From Atherinomorus stipes (lineage: Eukaryota; Chordata; Actinopteri; Atheriniformes; Atherinidae): 64,000 nt of DNA. Shown in pieces: positions 11,572-24,960 of the stretch. The notes under the pieces are model-generated. The model had not been told where the DNA came from and did not search any database. It worked only from the letters and a program-made list of their open reading frames with translations. The position numbers were made by a program, and so were the translations under genes. Location: the NCBI GenBank assembly GCA_023101725.1, contig JALJCO010009080.1, positions 62,001-126,000 on the forward strand, in the 5' to 3' direction. Numbering within the stretch: position 1 is the stretch's first letter; each line of letters starts with the position of its first letter.

Positions 11572-14484
11572 AGTTACATCGTTTGCCTTTAATGTAGCAC
11601 TTTAAAAACAACACAGCTGACCAAAGTGTTTCACACTTGATTTACAGGATAAAATCAATAAAAAGCAAAAAAGTATGAAAAATATAGGATCAGCTAATAA
11701 AAGCAGTTGAAATAAGTAGGGGTCTCCCCGAATAGTCGATGAGTTGACAATTCGTTTCCAGGACTGAGCTTCGACTGCCAGTCTCTAAGTTGAATAGTCG
11801 CAACATGGTTACCAAGCAAAGATCATACCATCCTGGCAGTAGAGGGGTGCTGGACGTTTGATTTTTACATAATGTCCATTTCTTCTTTAAATAATTTGTG
11901 TTATAGGTCTATTAGCAGCCTAATAGTTCTGTTACTAAGTGTGGCAGAACAAGGAGGGCCGGGCAGGCGGGTTTAAACCGCAGTCTCCCGGTGAGTCACG
12001 CGCACTGAGCATTCAGCCAAAGAGAGTCTCTATGACCAAGTAGCCAGATACATGATGACAGGACCCTCAACTGTCACATCATCATCCATCTCAATCTGCA
12101 CGTTTGGGCCTCTGGTGTAGCGGTGACTTGGTTTTGGTGTATTCTGTACGTTTCTGGGTGGAAATTGGTGTATTTATCCCCAGTCAATGATAGAGCTGAG
12201 GGCATGGCACTCTGTGGGGATCAGCTCATCGACTGGAGCAGACACCAGATTAACTCAAATTCTTGAAAAAAAAAATATGGCGGACGCAGCAAAAAAAAGA
12301 AGTACTCTGTGGTGAAAAGAGTGCTAGATAGTACACTCTGAAAAACCAGGGTCAATATTGGTTTGAATAGTGTTTCCAAACAGAAAGAAGACCCTTTTAA
12401 GATATCATTAACTTCATAAACAAGATGGAGAAATATTTTTAGTGGATTCTGTTAATGAATCAAACCAGCTACAATCCCAAACCCAGCTTCTCTCAATATG
12501 TTAAATCCAGATTTTTGTACAACATTAGTAATAACTTAGTTGTTTAGAAAATTAATGAGAGAACTTCACAGTCAGATTAATCTCTCTGCATCAGCACATT
12601 AATTGACATCCCTAAAATTACTTCAAATAAAAATACTGTATTATTTCTTTTACAATGATCTTGCAACCCTTGAAATTGTTTTGGGACCCCAGTCTGGAAA
12701 AGGCTGTGGGCCAGCATCTACCCACAGTGACCTGATATGACCCCCTCCTTCTAAACCACACAATCATTTTTATCATTTATAAATCATTGATTATTTATAA
12801 GCTTATATTCTTTTCTTTAAAAAAGTACTGGTATGGGTTCCAATTAAGTGGATCAGTAAGGAGTACCAGACTGGTAATACGCTCTCATTTCGTAGGGATC
12901 TTTGATGATTTTATACTTAGTAGACAAAGGGATCCTCACAGTCTTTGCAATTTTACGTTGGGCAACATTTTACAATTTGACAACCTGCTGTCCCAGTTTT
13001 TAGCTGCAGCTTATTGCAGAATGGTGAACCTCCGCTTGTCTTTACAACTGAGACACTCTACCTCTCTGAAATGCTCCTTTTATAGTCAGTAACCAGAATA
13101 GTTTCAAACTACCCACTTCATCATGTTTGTCCTTTAATATTCATCACATTTTTACTGGGAATGTAGCTGAGTATTTTTCATGTTCATAGAATTTGTTATA
13201 TTAAAAAAAGCGTCCAAGGATCTGTCATATTTTTGGAGGATGGTGCTGTCACAGACAGGCCTGTCTGGCAGGTAGATAGAAAAGCAGCATTGACGGTTAA
13301 ATTACCCCACATCCTGACGCTGTAATCAGCCTCTGCTGGTGCCAGAATCCAGCTCCTCCAGCTCCTTGTGCTCCCATGTCGTCCGTCGACCTCTTCCATT
13401 CAGCACGGTCCTCTCCTCCTGCACCTCCTTGTTGGCTTTGTAAGTCTGAGAGAAAAGAGGAATGGGGGTTGGCCAATGGTTTTGCTGGGGGTCTTTGTGT
13501 GCGGTATGTACTTCTGGCTGGAAACCTTGTTTTGAAGGAAGGAAGAGCTGTATTCTACAAGAATAAACTTTTCATGAACTAATAAAGCCGAATAAAAAGC
13601 CTAACCTTCTGGAGAAAGACACGGCGCTTTCATTCATGGTCGGATCCTATGATTTTCTTTGTTGCTGACATGTTCTTTGTTGAAGTTGAATAGAAATGCA
13701 TGCTTCTCCACCAAACATATTTCTGTTTGGGAGGACAGACTTTGACATTGTCCAGTAGCATCCAGAGGTGGGCCAGTCTGCGCAACATGTGATCAGAAAC
13801 ACGAAGATCTAATTCACATCATTCCTATGAGAACTGAGTCATGAACAGAGTTTTATTTTCTCTTTTTCTTCACTGGACTCTGCAGGAAAATATTTATTAA
13901 TTTATTAAGCAGGATGTCACACCAATTTATGACAAGGTATAAAGGACAAATGCACATTGAAATGATTTTTTTCTACTGGTCAAAATAATAAAGTGTATCT
14001 GCAGAGCTGTCTGCAACCAGCACTTTTCATATTTTCTTGTACAGATGAGGTCATGTAGTCCAAAAATAGTATTTTATTTGCTACGTTTCTTTCAATTTTT
14101 AGTTTTTTTATGATCAGGTGCCCAAAAACAAGGTTATTATATGTGCACCAGCACCAGTGTACGTCATCAAGGGACCGTCATGGTTAAAAAAGTTTGGAAA
14201 CCACTGAACAACAGAAATTTTTTTTAGCTTTTCTGCATTTTAATGTGAAATCACCAGTTGAAATTAATTAATAAACTTGAAAAGACTGAATCTGTTTCTA
14301 AAAACTGAACATTTTGAAAAGAGAGAAAGTTTTCTTAGCTTTGAGGGGTACCTGACAAGATAAATATTTGTTTAAAAATTTGGTACAGCATTTTTTCATT
14401 TAAAAATGTTACACATCAGAACATGATTTTAAAAAAATCCTAGCCAAAATAAAGACAAGGTGTATAAAAATAAGTACACCCCAT

Positions 14485-14925
14485 GATGTACAATCCCATT
14501 TCCAAAAGGTTGGGACATTGTGTAAAATCTAAATAAAAGCAGAAAGTAATGAATAGAGATTTTATTGGGGAAAATATGGGTTTATGAGATTTGAAAATCG
14601 TTATATTCTGTTTTGATTTCACACAGCGTCTACATGCTGTTGCAATAAAAACATGCAGAACCACCTTCAGTAGCAACATCATCTGATAAATTTTTCCTGG
14701 ATGATGTTTTCAGTCTCTCACACTGTTGTGGAGCAACTTTGTCCACTTTTCTCTCCAACGCTGCAGCAGATTATTGGAATGTGTGACTTTATGTCCAGCT
14801 CTCTGCAGTTCCACCGCTGCAGGTCAGTGAAGTTGAGGTCAGGACTTTGGACCATTGCAACACCTTGATTCTTGTTTTTTAGGCGCTGTGTTACATTTGT
14901 GACTGTGCTTTGGATAATATTTAAG
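14485..14925. repeat. DNA-transposon-derived repeat remnant
   Basis: The start, reading CCCATTTCCAAAAGGTTGGG at about 14495, is a common fish repeat end. The distal part (14700-14920) resembles the region around the DLNP motif of Tc1-like elements read on the minus strand (it translates to VQSPDLN). Assignment of the two parts to one element is uncertain. Confidence 0.45.
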
Positions 14926-15384
14926 TTGCATGACCCAGTTTCAGCCGAGCTTCAGCTGCTGGACAGATGGCCTCACATTTGACCCTGGACTCTCGTCCAC
15001 TGCAGGGCGTCCAGGTTGGATGGCTGCAAACAAGTGCCAAATATCACAAACAAGTAGCCTGTTATAACTTTAATAACCAAGAAAATACAGAAAAAATAGC
15101 TCTGGTTGTTTTAGTCTGTTCTGAGCTTTATTTCTGTCAAATGTTGAAGGTAAATTATTTCAGCTGTGACAGAAAATCCCATTTTGCTGGAGCAGATTGC
15201 CCTGACATCAGATATTCATGTAATTGTGCTTTCACCATCATGAGTTACAAGATGTTTTGAGCCATATAGTCAACGCTCAAGTTTGTGAGGGAAAGTTAGT
15301 GTTTAGATTTAAACCCAGTTTAGGGGCTAAAACAAACTGAAACCTGCCCACATTATAGAAAACTAGAAAAGCACTCAGAGAGCG

Positions 15385-15622
15385 CAGACCCCCGCCAAGC
15401 AGCTCTGGCAATGATGAACAATCCTTCAAAACAGTCCTGGATCCAGAAGGTGATCCGGATCACCACCAAAATTTTATGGCTTCGTCCTTGGACCGAAGCA
15501 CACGGCTGGTGAAAATTTCAAGTCAATCCGTCCAGAACTTTTTCAGTGAAGTTACTGACAGACAGACGGACAAACAAACCAATGCTACCAAAAACATTAC
15601 CTCCTTGGTGGAGGTGATAAAT
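15385..15622 (+). repeat. High-copy animal repeat ending CCTTGGTGGAGGT
   Basis: The segment has GATCCAGAAGGTGATCCGGA, a GACAGACAGACGGACAAAC tract and the end CCTCCTTGGTGGAGGT. I recognise this as a very common interspersed repeat of fishes and other animals. It makes short frames on both strands but encodes nothing known. Confidence 0.65.
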
Positions 15623-16451
15623 ACAAATGTATCCATCTGTGCTTCCTGGTTAGTTTCTGTAATGTTGAAGGATTTGCAGCATGAACTCTGATTTACCTCA
15701 AATCTCAGCAACTCAACAAAGAACTAGGCTCTGATATTGACTAATTAGCAGGATCGGATATTGGATTAATGAGGTCAATCCAGCATTCCGATCCAGTCAC
15801 TTCTTTTCATTTTTTTTTTATCATACACAGCAATATAGTTGCAGCCATTTAGTCACTTCAATTCTATTTTTGCAACACCGGGTATGTCATAACGAGCATA
15901 GAAGTGTTATTTCTTTTTGTTGCTAATGTACACTTTATTTGTTCATAAATAATATTATCTACATTTAAATCAAGTGCTGGATGAAAAAAAGTATGACATA
16001 ATATTTTGCCTTTTTATTATTATTATTTTGATATAATTTTTCGATCCGGACAGTTTTAAAGCCTCTGTACTGAAAACTGTACAGATGCTCTGTACTATAA
16101 AGCAACTATTGGGATTAGTTGGGGGTGGGCAATATCACAGATATGTTAAAAAAGAAATATTGCAATACGGATATCACAGATGATATTGATGGCCACACAA
16201 GAACTCACAGCTACAGTAAAATCCTTCTTTACCCAACCTAATGTAAGACGTACAGCAAAATAAATCCTCTGCAGATTCTAATGAAATTTCAACTGCTTTT
16301 CTAGTTTTGTTTGTTATTTTGATAAACACTATTTTATGATAGTTTGAAGCCAATATCCACTGATCTGCTTTGATCTGCCATATTCCATTGTTCTTTCATA
16401 AAGGAGACCCCCATGGGACATGATGTCATGATATTACATTTTTACAAACGG

Positions 16452-16709
16452 GGCTTATGGGTTACATTTTGGCTACATATGAGGGACCCAAGTGGGTTTG
16501 TCCACAGTATCCATGGTGGACCCACCTGTGCTTGCCCATATAGCCTATAGGCATGGGCTGAACTGGGTAAATTAGCAGATCTCATAGTTTAAGTTACATG
16601 GGCCCCATATGTGGAAACCCAAATAGGAAAACAGGTGGGGCCACCATGGAAACCATGGACAAACCCACTTGGGTCCCTCATATGGAGCCAAAATTTAACC
16701 CGTATGGGC
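16452..16709. mobile_element. Palindromic MITE
   Basis: The left arm (about 16452-16525) and right arm (about 16635-16709) are near-complete inverted repeats. They share GAGGGACCCAAGTGGGTTTG and the complement CAAACCCACTTGGGTCCCTC. The whole could fold into a hairpin with a stem of roughly 65-75 bp. The short frame across it is a by-product. Family not identified. Confidence 0.75.
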
Positions 16710-16879
16710 CCCACATGGAAATGCTGGCTGGGTGACTTCAATCTATGGGTAATTAGCAGATGTGTGCAGCCAAATTCTGGACGTCAGGTGGTTTGTTAAA
16801 GCAGGGAAGCCCTGAAGACCTGCAGGTTGCCAGCCCTCGAGGACCGGAGTTGCCTACCCCTGACTAACAGGAACAACTG

Positions 16880-16995
16880 ACCCTCTAGTTCAGGGGTGTC
16901 CAAGTCCAGACCTCCAGAACTACTATCCTGCACATTTTGATTGCATCCCTTCTCCAACACACCTGAAGCAAACGAATGACTCGTTAGCAGGCATC
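16880..16995. repeat. Dispersed fish repeat fragment
   Basis: The sequence from CAGGGGTGTCCAAGTCCAGA through CCAACACACCTGAAGC matches a pattern common at the ends of fish DNA transposon remnants. It is only a fragment. Confidence 0.5.
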
Positions 16996-18039
16996 TGCAA
17001 AGCTGAATGGCACGTGAATGAGGGATTATTCATTGTATTTTTTGTTAGTTTTGTATTTACTGTATAACAGCTCCTCCATGCAAAGCCGTGTGCAGAACTT
17101 TATTACTCCAAATATGTTTTTAAGCATGGTTTAGTGTCCTGTGTTGCCGTTGTTGAGCTCTTTTGAAAATAGAAAGCAGACCAAGTGTTGGGCTTGTCCA
17201 TTTGTTCCAGCCTAGTTTTAAAGCCTGGATGTTGGTGACGTGATTGAAGCAGTGGAATAAAAGACAGTGTTGCATTAAAACGCTGTCCTTTGACCCTTTG
17301 CTGCCTGTGCGGTGGTTTATCATGGAACGCTGCCATGATCACCAGCCTGTTCAAAGCTCAAACTTTGGCGAAGACTTTCTGACAAAACAGCATTTTCATT
17401 GTGACAGAGTAAAAGCCGAACGGTTGATCCTCTCAGTTTGTAGAAGTAGGTGAGCTGTTTGATCTCTGTTCATATCATCTGAGTCACATAAAGTCCTCCA
17501 GCTTCTAGTCAGCCTTCGCTTTTAACTTCAGCTATTTTCCTGGGCAGAACTAGCAGGCTGTGAGTACTGGGGTGAGTAAAGGCTGTGCGTGTTTGACTCG
17601 AGCAAGTTTGAGAAAATTTTCAGCTGTTAAATGTCAGCCAGAGTGTAGGCAGTTTTATTATTTATTTTTATCATTGTGCATCTTGTGTTTATTCTCTGTC
17701 TCAGTTTAATTTCCACAATCTTCTCTCGCTGCTCGTCTTCAGAAACCTTGATCTGCCTCATGTTTTGCTGTCGCTGCTCAGTTTTCATGGACGCAGCAGC
17801 AACTCCAGTTTGTCTATCAGTGATTTACGTGAACATCCTCACCGCAGACACTCAGTCCAGCAGCAGCTTTGGAAAAAATACACAATTATGTGGTTTAAAA
17901 TCATCCTAATTCACTAGTTCAAATTTGTGAGTTAGTTTATTTTCTTGTGTAGCATTTTAGCTCTTTTGCTAATATTGAAACACTTAAACGATCCAATGCG
18001 CAGCACAAACTGCAACCAACTGAACTAGGCATCAACCCA

Positions 18040-18420
18040 AATAGATTTTTTAGGACCTATATCGATATTTTCAAATCAGCCTCAGCCGATACAACCTGCC
18101 GATATTTCGGGCTGATACTGCATTTGACTCCCAAATTAATATAATGAACGATACAATGAAAAGTAATTTTACAACTCTTTTAATATAGAAAAGAACAAAT
18201 TACCTCAAATTGATATATAAAGAAGAAACAGTGCAGTTTAAACTAAAATTAAATAGAAACATTAAACTTGTGATATATATATATATGTGTGTGTGTGTGT
18301 GTATGTATATATTGTGCCAAGTGGGGATATCGGCCAACACAACTGACATGTCGACCGATACCAATACCAGCAAAAACTGCAAATATCGGCTGGCCGATGT
18401 ATCGTCTATTCTTAAAGGAT
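18040..18420. mobile_element. Degenerate hAT-like MITE with TA/TG microsatellite
   Basis: Both ends carry repeated GCCGATA-type motifs as in 24557-24960, in opposite orientation at the two sides (AGCCGATACAACC near 18085; GGCTGGCCGATGTATCG near 18389). A (TA)n(TG)n microsatellite lies at 18274-18310. Confidence 0.55.
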
Positions 18421-18425
18421 AACTT

Positions 18426-18703
18426 TCCTTTTTTTCAACCTGGACCTTATTTCTAGGAGTTTATAGCTGCATTTACTTACCGGTAAACTCACTTTGACTC
18501 CCTTGAATTCTTCTTAAAGTATTGGTGAAATGAAGGAGTTGTGCTGCAGATAATAGAGAGGCTGCCTCGCCCCTCCCATTATATGGATGCACGCTGAAGG
18601 GCGACTCAACATTACATCTTCCTAAGGAATCAATGTAATGCAGAAATTTTACCGGTGAGTAAATGCACATATAAACTCCTAGTAATAAGGTTAAAAAAAA
18701 AAA
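18426..18703. mobile_element. Palindromic MITE (second copy at 28960-29170)
   Basis: The ends are inverted repeats of about 55 bp: CTAGGAGTTTATAGCTGCAT at left, and the complement of CTAGGAGTTTATATGTGCAT at right, both running to an ACCGG motif. The interior AAGTATTGGTGAAATGAAGG recurs in diverged form at 28986. No transposase is encoded. Confidence 0.7.
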
Positions 18704-21484
18704 AGAAAGTAATCCTTCAAAAGGAACACCCCAAACTGCAGTTGCTGCAGAAAACAAAAGGACTTTAAAAACTTGCTTCCAGAAAATGAAAATGATTGAT
18801 ACGACACAGTTTAACAGTAATGAACAGCTATGAATGTTATATTCTACCAACAGATCAAATGTTAGCCTGAAACTGTAAAGGTGCAGTGTCTCATGAGATC
18901 AGTCAGACTGCACCTCCAGCAGGTGTAACACATATAAAAAACTGTTTTCTTCGCTTTGGCTGTGCTAGCTTTTCCTTCAGCTTGCTATGTCCTCCTATTT
19001 CAGAGATTTTGTTCATCAGACTGCATGCACGTTAGCTGTGAAGCCTCACTCTGAAGTAAAACAGGGTGGGTCTCCACCTTCCACCCATTTCTGCTCAGTT
19101 TCAGTGCCTCCATGGGAGATGTTGCGTTTAGGTAATCAAACGGTCGATCCTATGTGAAAACGAACACATGCACCCAGATCTTGTTCCATTGTTCCCAAGT
19201 TGAACTGGAGCTGATTAGACACATCTACTCAAACTGTTTTACGTGTATCTGAATGTTAGATTTTTAACTGGTGCAAAAACAGAAAGGACAAGACTTCGGT
19301 CAAAATATTTCATTTTGATTGACGAAGGCGGAAAGTTGTTGGAGGAATTTTCGCACAAATGTTCAAAACATCTTGTTGTCTAAAACAGCTGTTTGCTACC
19401 GTTTGATTTGAGTGAATAATCCAATGAATAATGAGCTCTTTAAAGCGAACCAGCAGCTATTAAACACCAGCTAGAATGGCATTTTCACTTAATTTGCAGA
19501 TTTTCAATGGTTTTATTACACTAAAGCCATCAGCTTTATTAGCGATAAGTACATGCTTTTATCTGTAAGAGAAACTGCTCAAATTAGTTGGTATTTTTAG
19601 TTGGTGGCTGGAATCTTTTGAATATTCGTTATTGTTACCAGAAATCTCAAATGCACACATGATGATGCATTCAATGCCTTCTATAGTCCTGCTGTACCTG
19701 AGTTTACGGAATGAGCTGTGATGTTTGATATAAACACATGATGGACATCTGATACCTGCTGTACCTGCATCTGTACCGTTACATATTATTATGTGTAATA
19801 CGCAGTAAAATGGGGCTGGTGGCAAATAGGTTATTTGATTTGCTCTGACTGGTAAGCTGGTAAATACCTGCTGGACACCTTAAAGGAGCTGATAAAATCT
19901 GAGGTTGCTGTTTGCAGAGCTTCAGAATAAGGGCGTCAGATTTGTCAACGAGTGAACGGGGAGGTAAGCATTGTTTTGCTCGGGGTCACTTTGACCTGAC
20001 CTGCCTGAAACACATATTGACCATTGATCGATTGGCAGTAATTTATTACCATGTTGTGGCTGGCATTGTGTTCACTAAGTTTATAACTTTAATCTTAAGT
20101 GAGGGAGCCACACATTCAGTCTGCTGCAGGATTATCTGATATATCATAGAGAGAAAACCCTGCAAGTTCTACTTATATTTGATGGTGTAGATTCATTTGC
20201 GTTATTGATTCTGCCGCTGATTAATGCCTGAAATGCTTTGCTGGTGTAGTTAGACGGTGTGTTGTGCAGCTGGTGAGCTCACACAAGCTGGTTGATTGAT
20301 GCATTTCTTTTTTTTTTTTTTTTTAGACCAGAACACCGTAGGCGGTGCAAAGGCCAATTGAAACTCCAGTTTTTTCTAATTTTTCTATTTCTGCTTTTCA
20401 TTTAAACAGACTGTTGTAAGAGGGTTGTTTTCCTGCCGTTCATTTAATGAGTAAGCTGCATCATCTAACCTGGCTCATCAAACTCTGGCTGCGCTCAGTA
20501 AAATACCAACAAAGCAAAGTCTGTAGGAACATTTCATGCTTCTTGAAATTTACTTTTAGTTATTTAAAGCCTTCCATTTATGATTTTATAACTGGCATTA
20601 TAAAAGAGTTAGTATGATAAAAAGTGAAACTAAGTCACTTTTTTTCTTTGCAGTGCTGGAAGTTACTGAGGTAATTCTTCACACTGGTGAATCTTTTTAC
20701 TGGTGCAGCAACAGGATCCCATCATGTTCTCTAACTCACTCAGTTAAAGCATATCTTATGTTCTTATGTGGTTTTTTGCATGTCCTTGAATGGCAACACT
20801 GCTTGTGGTAGGACTAGCTTGGTAATAGCTGCATACCTTATGCACTCTTGACAAAATGAAGGCAAAACAGTGACAAGAACTGGTTTTGTTTCGTCTGGAC
20901 TTTTTTAAAAACACAAAGCAGAGTTCTTACAAGTCATGGCGCATTTTGGCAAAGAGGGAACCAGAAGCTGGGTAACGTTTCTGTAGTCTTTCAGTTTTTT
21001 GCTTTGAGATCAAAGGCAGGTTGGATGATGTTTTCCAGGAACATTTTTCAATATATTGCTTAAAGTCTTCTTCACATCCCCTTAATGTCCCCAGAAAAAC
21101 CATGATTGCTTATATTAATCCAGCAGCTGACTGTGGGATCAGCAGACTCCAAACTAGACAAACAGTTCAATGATAAATGGGAATACTGGACACAGGTTCT
21201 GTAGAGGGTTGTTGCAGGTGTGAAATATTTGACTGAATGGGGACTAGATAGCTTTCAGGAGAGAACCGCAGGTTTGGAGACTCCAACAATGGCAATTATT
21301 TGGGCAGCATGTAACTAATCAGCCATTTTGATCCTTTCTTAAAGGCTAGTTTGATTTGTTGCTGCTTTTATTATTTATTCATAATTTGATTATTTATTAA
21401 TCAAATTTTATATCATCATTATTATTATTATTATCATTATTATTGAGCTCACGTTATTGATTTGTCAATATCATGTCAAACTAC

Positions 21485-21541
21485 TAATATCTAAGGCTAT
21501 ACTGAGTAAATACAAAATACTCAGTATAGCCTTAGATATTA
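21485..21541. repeat. Perfect 24-bp inverted repeat (hairpin)
   Basis: Positions 21485-21508 and 21518-21541 are exactly complementary, separated by a 9-nt loop. The core reads CTAAGGCTATACTGAGTA. It is not accompanied by a U-run or by sequence marking it as a known transposon end. Confidence 0.9.
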
Positions 21542-23719
21542 TTTTCTATAATGAGACTCTTATTAAAAAATGAAGAAAAAAAATGGATGGAGGACTGCAG
21601 GGAGGAGGAATGGATGATTCCTGTCCAGTCAGGGTGGAGGATGCTCACAGTAACTGGGGTGACGGGGAGGGAGAGAGAGACAGGAGCTGGCAGGATGGGA
21701 GAGGCAGCAGAGAGAAGAGCAGAGGTGTCAAAAATAGAAGTAAAAGTAGTTTTCAAGTACAAATCCTGCCATGTTTTTGGATCTGCCAGTACATTTAGAA
21801 CAGCTAACGAGCGCATCTACCTGGGAGAGGAGCTAATTAAACCCAGCTGGTTCAGTGATCGGTTGGAAAAACTGACGGACAGGGTTTCTACTTTCTACTT
21901 CTACCAAATTTTTGAAACCTCTGGAAAGGAGCTTAGCTGGAAGTCAGGAGGAGGTGATGGGCAGTGACTTGGCCACCACCACCAACGTTGAGGGTGTTGT
22001 GGTTCACGGTCGAAACACCCAGTGGTCGTTGGATACCGCCGGACGACGTTGACTCTTTCTGGCCAAGGCTACATCCACCAAGAGTGAATGAAGGAGAAGC
22101 AGCTTTAGATGTGGTTGTATTCATATCGCTGATCAGCAGCATTGATGCGGGACTCAGCAGATTTACCCTGTAACCCTTCAGTTACCCACATTAACTGTAT
22201 TTACTGTAGGGAGCCACATTTCAAAGTGCTGCAACTGTGCAACACTACAGCGATACACCTGATTCTGCACAGCTTCAGTCCATGAGTGAGAACAGTTTAG
22301 TTTGAACTGTAAGCCCCGCCCCTAACTTTTCCCTGTAAGAAAGGCTCCTGCTCTCCCTTATACTCTCCTCCCACTCCACAAGCATGAAATAACACACACA
22401 TCTCATACTCGTACACGAGGAAACTCTCCAGAGGAAACTGAATCTTCCAGTGACTTGACTGTTATGGTTGCAGTAAATGACTGCGTTTCAACTAAATGAC
22501 TAAATTTCAACTAAATATCTGTCCCAGTGCGGGTTATGGCATAACAAATCATTTCTGTCATAAAGCGGTAGCTTACTGCCACTACAGTTTTGTACACAGA
22601 TCCACAATTATGATATATTATGATGTTTTAGGCGACATTACAACATAACAACCTGATAAAGTATCTAACCGGCAGCTGCGATTGAAAGTCATGTGATGTA
22701 AAGCAGTTTGTGTTTGGTCTTAGTGTATATATTTTTGACTGCAAGCTAAATGCTAACGTGCTAAATGCAACTCCCCACCTCAATGTAGGGATTTGCACAA
22801 GCTTTATTCCCTCTTTAGTCAGTCTTGTGTTTCAAATCTCGCTTCTCCTCCTCAGTTTTGATGCTTTGATGCTGTTTTGCTGCGACAGCCAGCAGAGGTG
22901 TCAGACTTTCCCTTCGGTGGACACCATGCATTGACCTCATTGGCAGAGAAAAACCATCACAGCAAAGACAGAAGCCTAAAAAAGCCTGGACTCGTGCGTA
23001 ATCAATGAGTAATTTTATATAAAATTACCTCTTTTACCACAGAATATATCATGTTAAATGTGTTTTTCTTAGATTAAAGTAAAATCAGGCATTGTGCCTT
23101 CAAACAGTGACGAGAAGCTCTGATAAAAACATTGAGCTTAAGTAGGAAAAAGTTTCACGATTTCTGAAGGCCGTTTCATATTCTTGCTGCATCAGTGTCA
23201 GGCAAGTACCTGGACATCCCGGCGCTGGACATCCAATGGGCGTGACCAGATAGTGAGGTTAGGGTTAGGGATAGGGGGAAGGGTTAAAATAAACTACTGT
23301 AAACGGTAATACGGGCGGATTCTGACATCCGACCCTGTCCAATGTCCATCTCCGCCTCGGTCCACACGCCGCAAGCAGGACCTTCTCGTGTCAGGCCAGT
23401 TACGCTGCAACTTCTGTAGACTGCGTAGGTCAGAGGCTGGACACGCACCTCTTCAGATATTGACATCACCTTGATGTGCGAATGCAGTTACGCAGGTACT
23501 CCCTTATGATTAGTCAGTCTGGTAACGTGTCTCCATGTTTGGGTGTTGCTGCTGAATGTAATAGTAAGGTTAGGAAGTATGTACATATCTATGAAATGAA
23601 CCAAACCATCAAAAAAAAAACAAACAAACAAAAAAAACACTCCACCCTGTGGAGTTTACCAGTCAATACCAGCCCTACGTAAATCTCTGGTTTGATCAAG
23701 ATATGATGTTATCATATGG

Positions 23720-24075
23720 ATAGGCGATTCAATACCCACCGATTTCCCAAATTCAGTCACTCATGACATGATTTTCATTCGATTTAGGATCGAATGATAA
23801 TATATATATAAAATGATATAAACAACATTAAAAGTAATAAACAGGGTTAGTGTTTCTTAACATAACTGTAAGTTTTGCAGTAAAACCACTATCCACTGCA
23901 CGACTATAAACATGGATTTAGTTGTGAAAATATCAGAGGACCTTCAAAATAAAACCATTTTCACAATAAAAGTGGGTGTGATATTGATTTTTTGTTGATA
24001 TTGGGATTTTGGATCGATTTACGATTGATACATGAATCTATATTGATATATATCGATATATTGTCACACCCCCTA
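23720..24075. mobile_element. hAT-like MITE remnant
   Basis: An AT-rich segment with GATTCGAT/ATCGAT-type motifs near both ends. The right end, TATTGTCACACCCCCTA, is typical of fish hAT-like MITEs. The left end is degenerate. Confidence 0.5.
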
Positions 24076-24291
24076 ATGCAAACCGCAGATCCGAAAAAGA
24101 AAGTGCTTCACAACGCTTTCACCTACAGTCGAGTTTGAAAATACTCCCCATCCTTGTCAGTTACGTGGCCCCACCTGATGCAGACACTGCAGGAATCGCC
24201 AAACGGCTTGAAACCAATATGTGATCTGAGCTTTATATTCTCCATCACAGCCTAAACCCTCTCAGACAAGCAGACATCTCTGTCGTGTCTT

Positions 24292-24528
24292 TTAATTAGT
24301 CTCCAGGAGTAGTTCTACAAGCTCCTGGATGGACTTTCCAAAGCTCTTCTTTGGATGTTTCTGCCTCTTGTCCTGTTCTCTGTCCAGATGATCCCACACT
24401 GCTTCAGTATTGTTGATGTCTAGCCCTTGGGGAGGATTCAGCCCGCCATCAGACCTGTTGCTGCTGATTCTCAGTCCAGTTCTTGCGTCATAACAGGGAG
24501 AAAGACTGACGGCCAACCCTCCACACAT
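24292..24528 (-). pseudogene. Tc1-like transposase C-terminal fragment
   Basis: The minus-strand translation includes PQGLDINNTEAVWDHLDRE, the region of the third catalytic acidic residue in Tc1-family transposases (Glu in NNTEAVW). The frame is short, and the N-terminal parts are missing or decayed. Sequence at 24961-25160, beyond the inserted MITE at 24557-24960, looks like more of the same element. Confidence 0.75.
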
Positions 24529-24556
24529 CCATTTTCAGTTAAGCTTTATTTAAAGT

Positions 24557-24960
24557 TAGAGATGCACCGATCTAGCTTTTTCTGATCCAATCCAATACTG
24601 ATGCCTGGGCTGAGCGTATCGGCCGATACATGATACCGATCCGATACTACTGTTGAATGAACAAACCGTATATCTCACCCTGAGGGAAGGCACAGATATA
24701 AATGTACTTAATATTATTTATTAACAAAGAAAGTTTACATTAGCAGACAAAAGAAATAAATATCACTAATCTGCTCTGCGTGATGATGTAACCGGCATTG
24801 CAAACATAGAATTGATGTGACTAGATGTCTGTAACTGTATTGTGGTGCATGATATTAATAAAAAATGACTGGATCAGACACTTATTCGATATCCGGTCCA
24901 GCTAATTAGTCAATATCGGAGCTGATATCTGATATGGGTAACGGATCGGTGCATCTCTTA
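24557..24960. mobile_element. hAT-like MITE, 404 bp
   Basis: It has inverted ends, TAGAGATGCACCGATC at the left and the exact complement GATCGGTGCATCTCTTA (one base longer) at the right. The interior carries GTATCGGCCGATACATGATA. There is no open frame of note. A clear 8-bp target duplication could not be read. It interrupts an older Tc1-like remnant. Confidence 0.8.

Noticed and set aside
14820..14865. Two AGGTCA half-sites as an estrogen response element
   Set aside because: They are direct repeats spaced 9 nt apart inside a repeat remnant, not the inverted 3-nt-spaced arrangement that ER binds.
21551..21967. Plus-strand frame of 138 codons
   Set aside because: It is Glu/Arg-rich and starts in purine-rich sequence. 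It looks faintly like a coiled region, but I recognise no family and there is no clear splice or promoter context.
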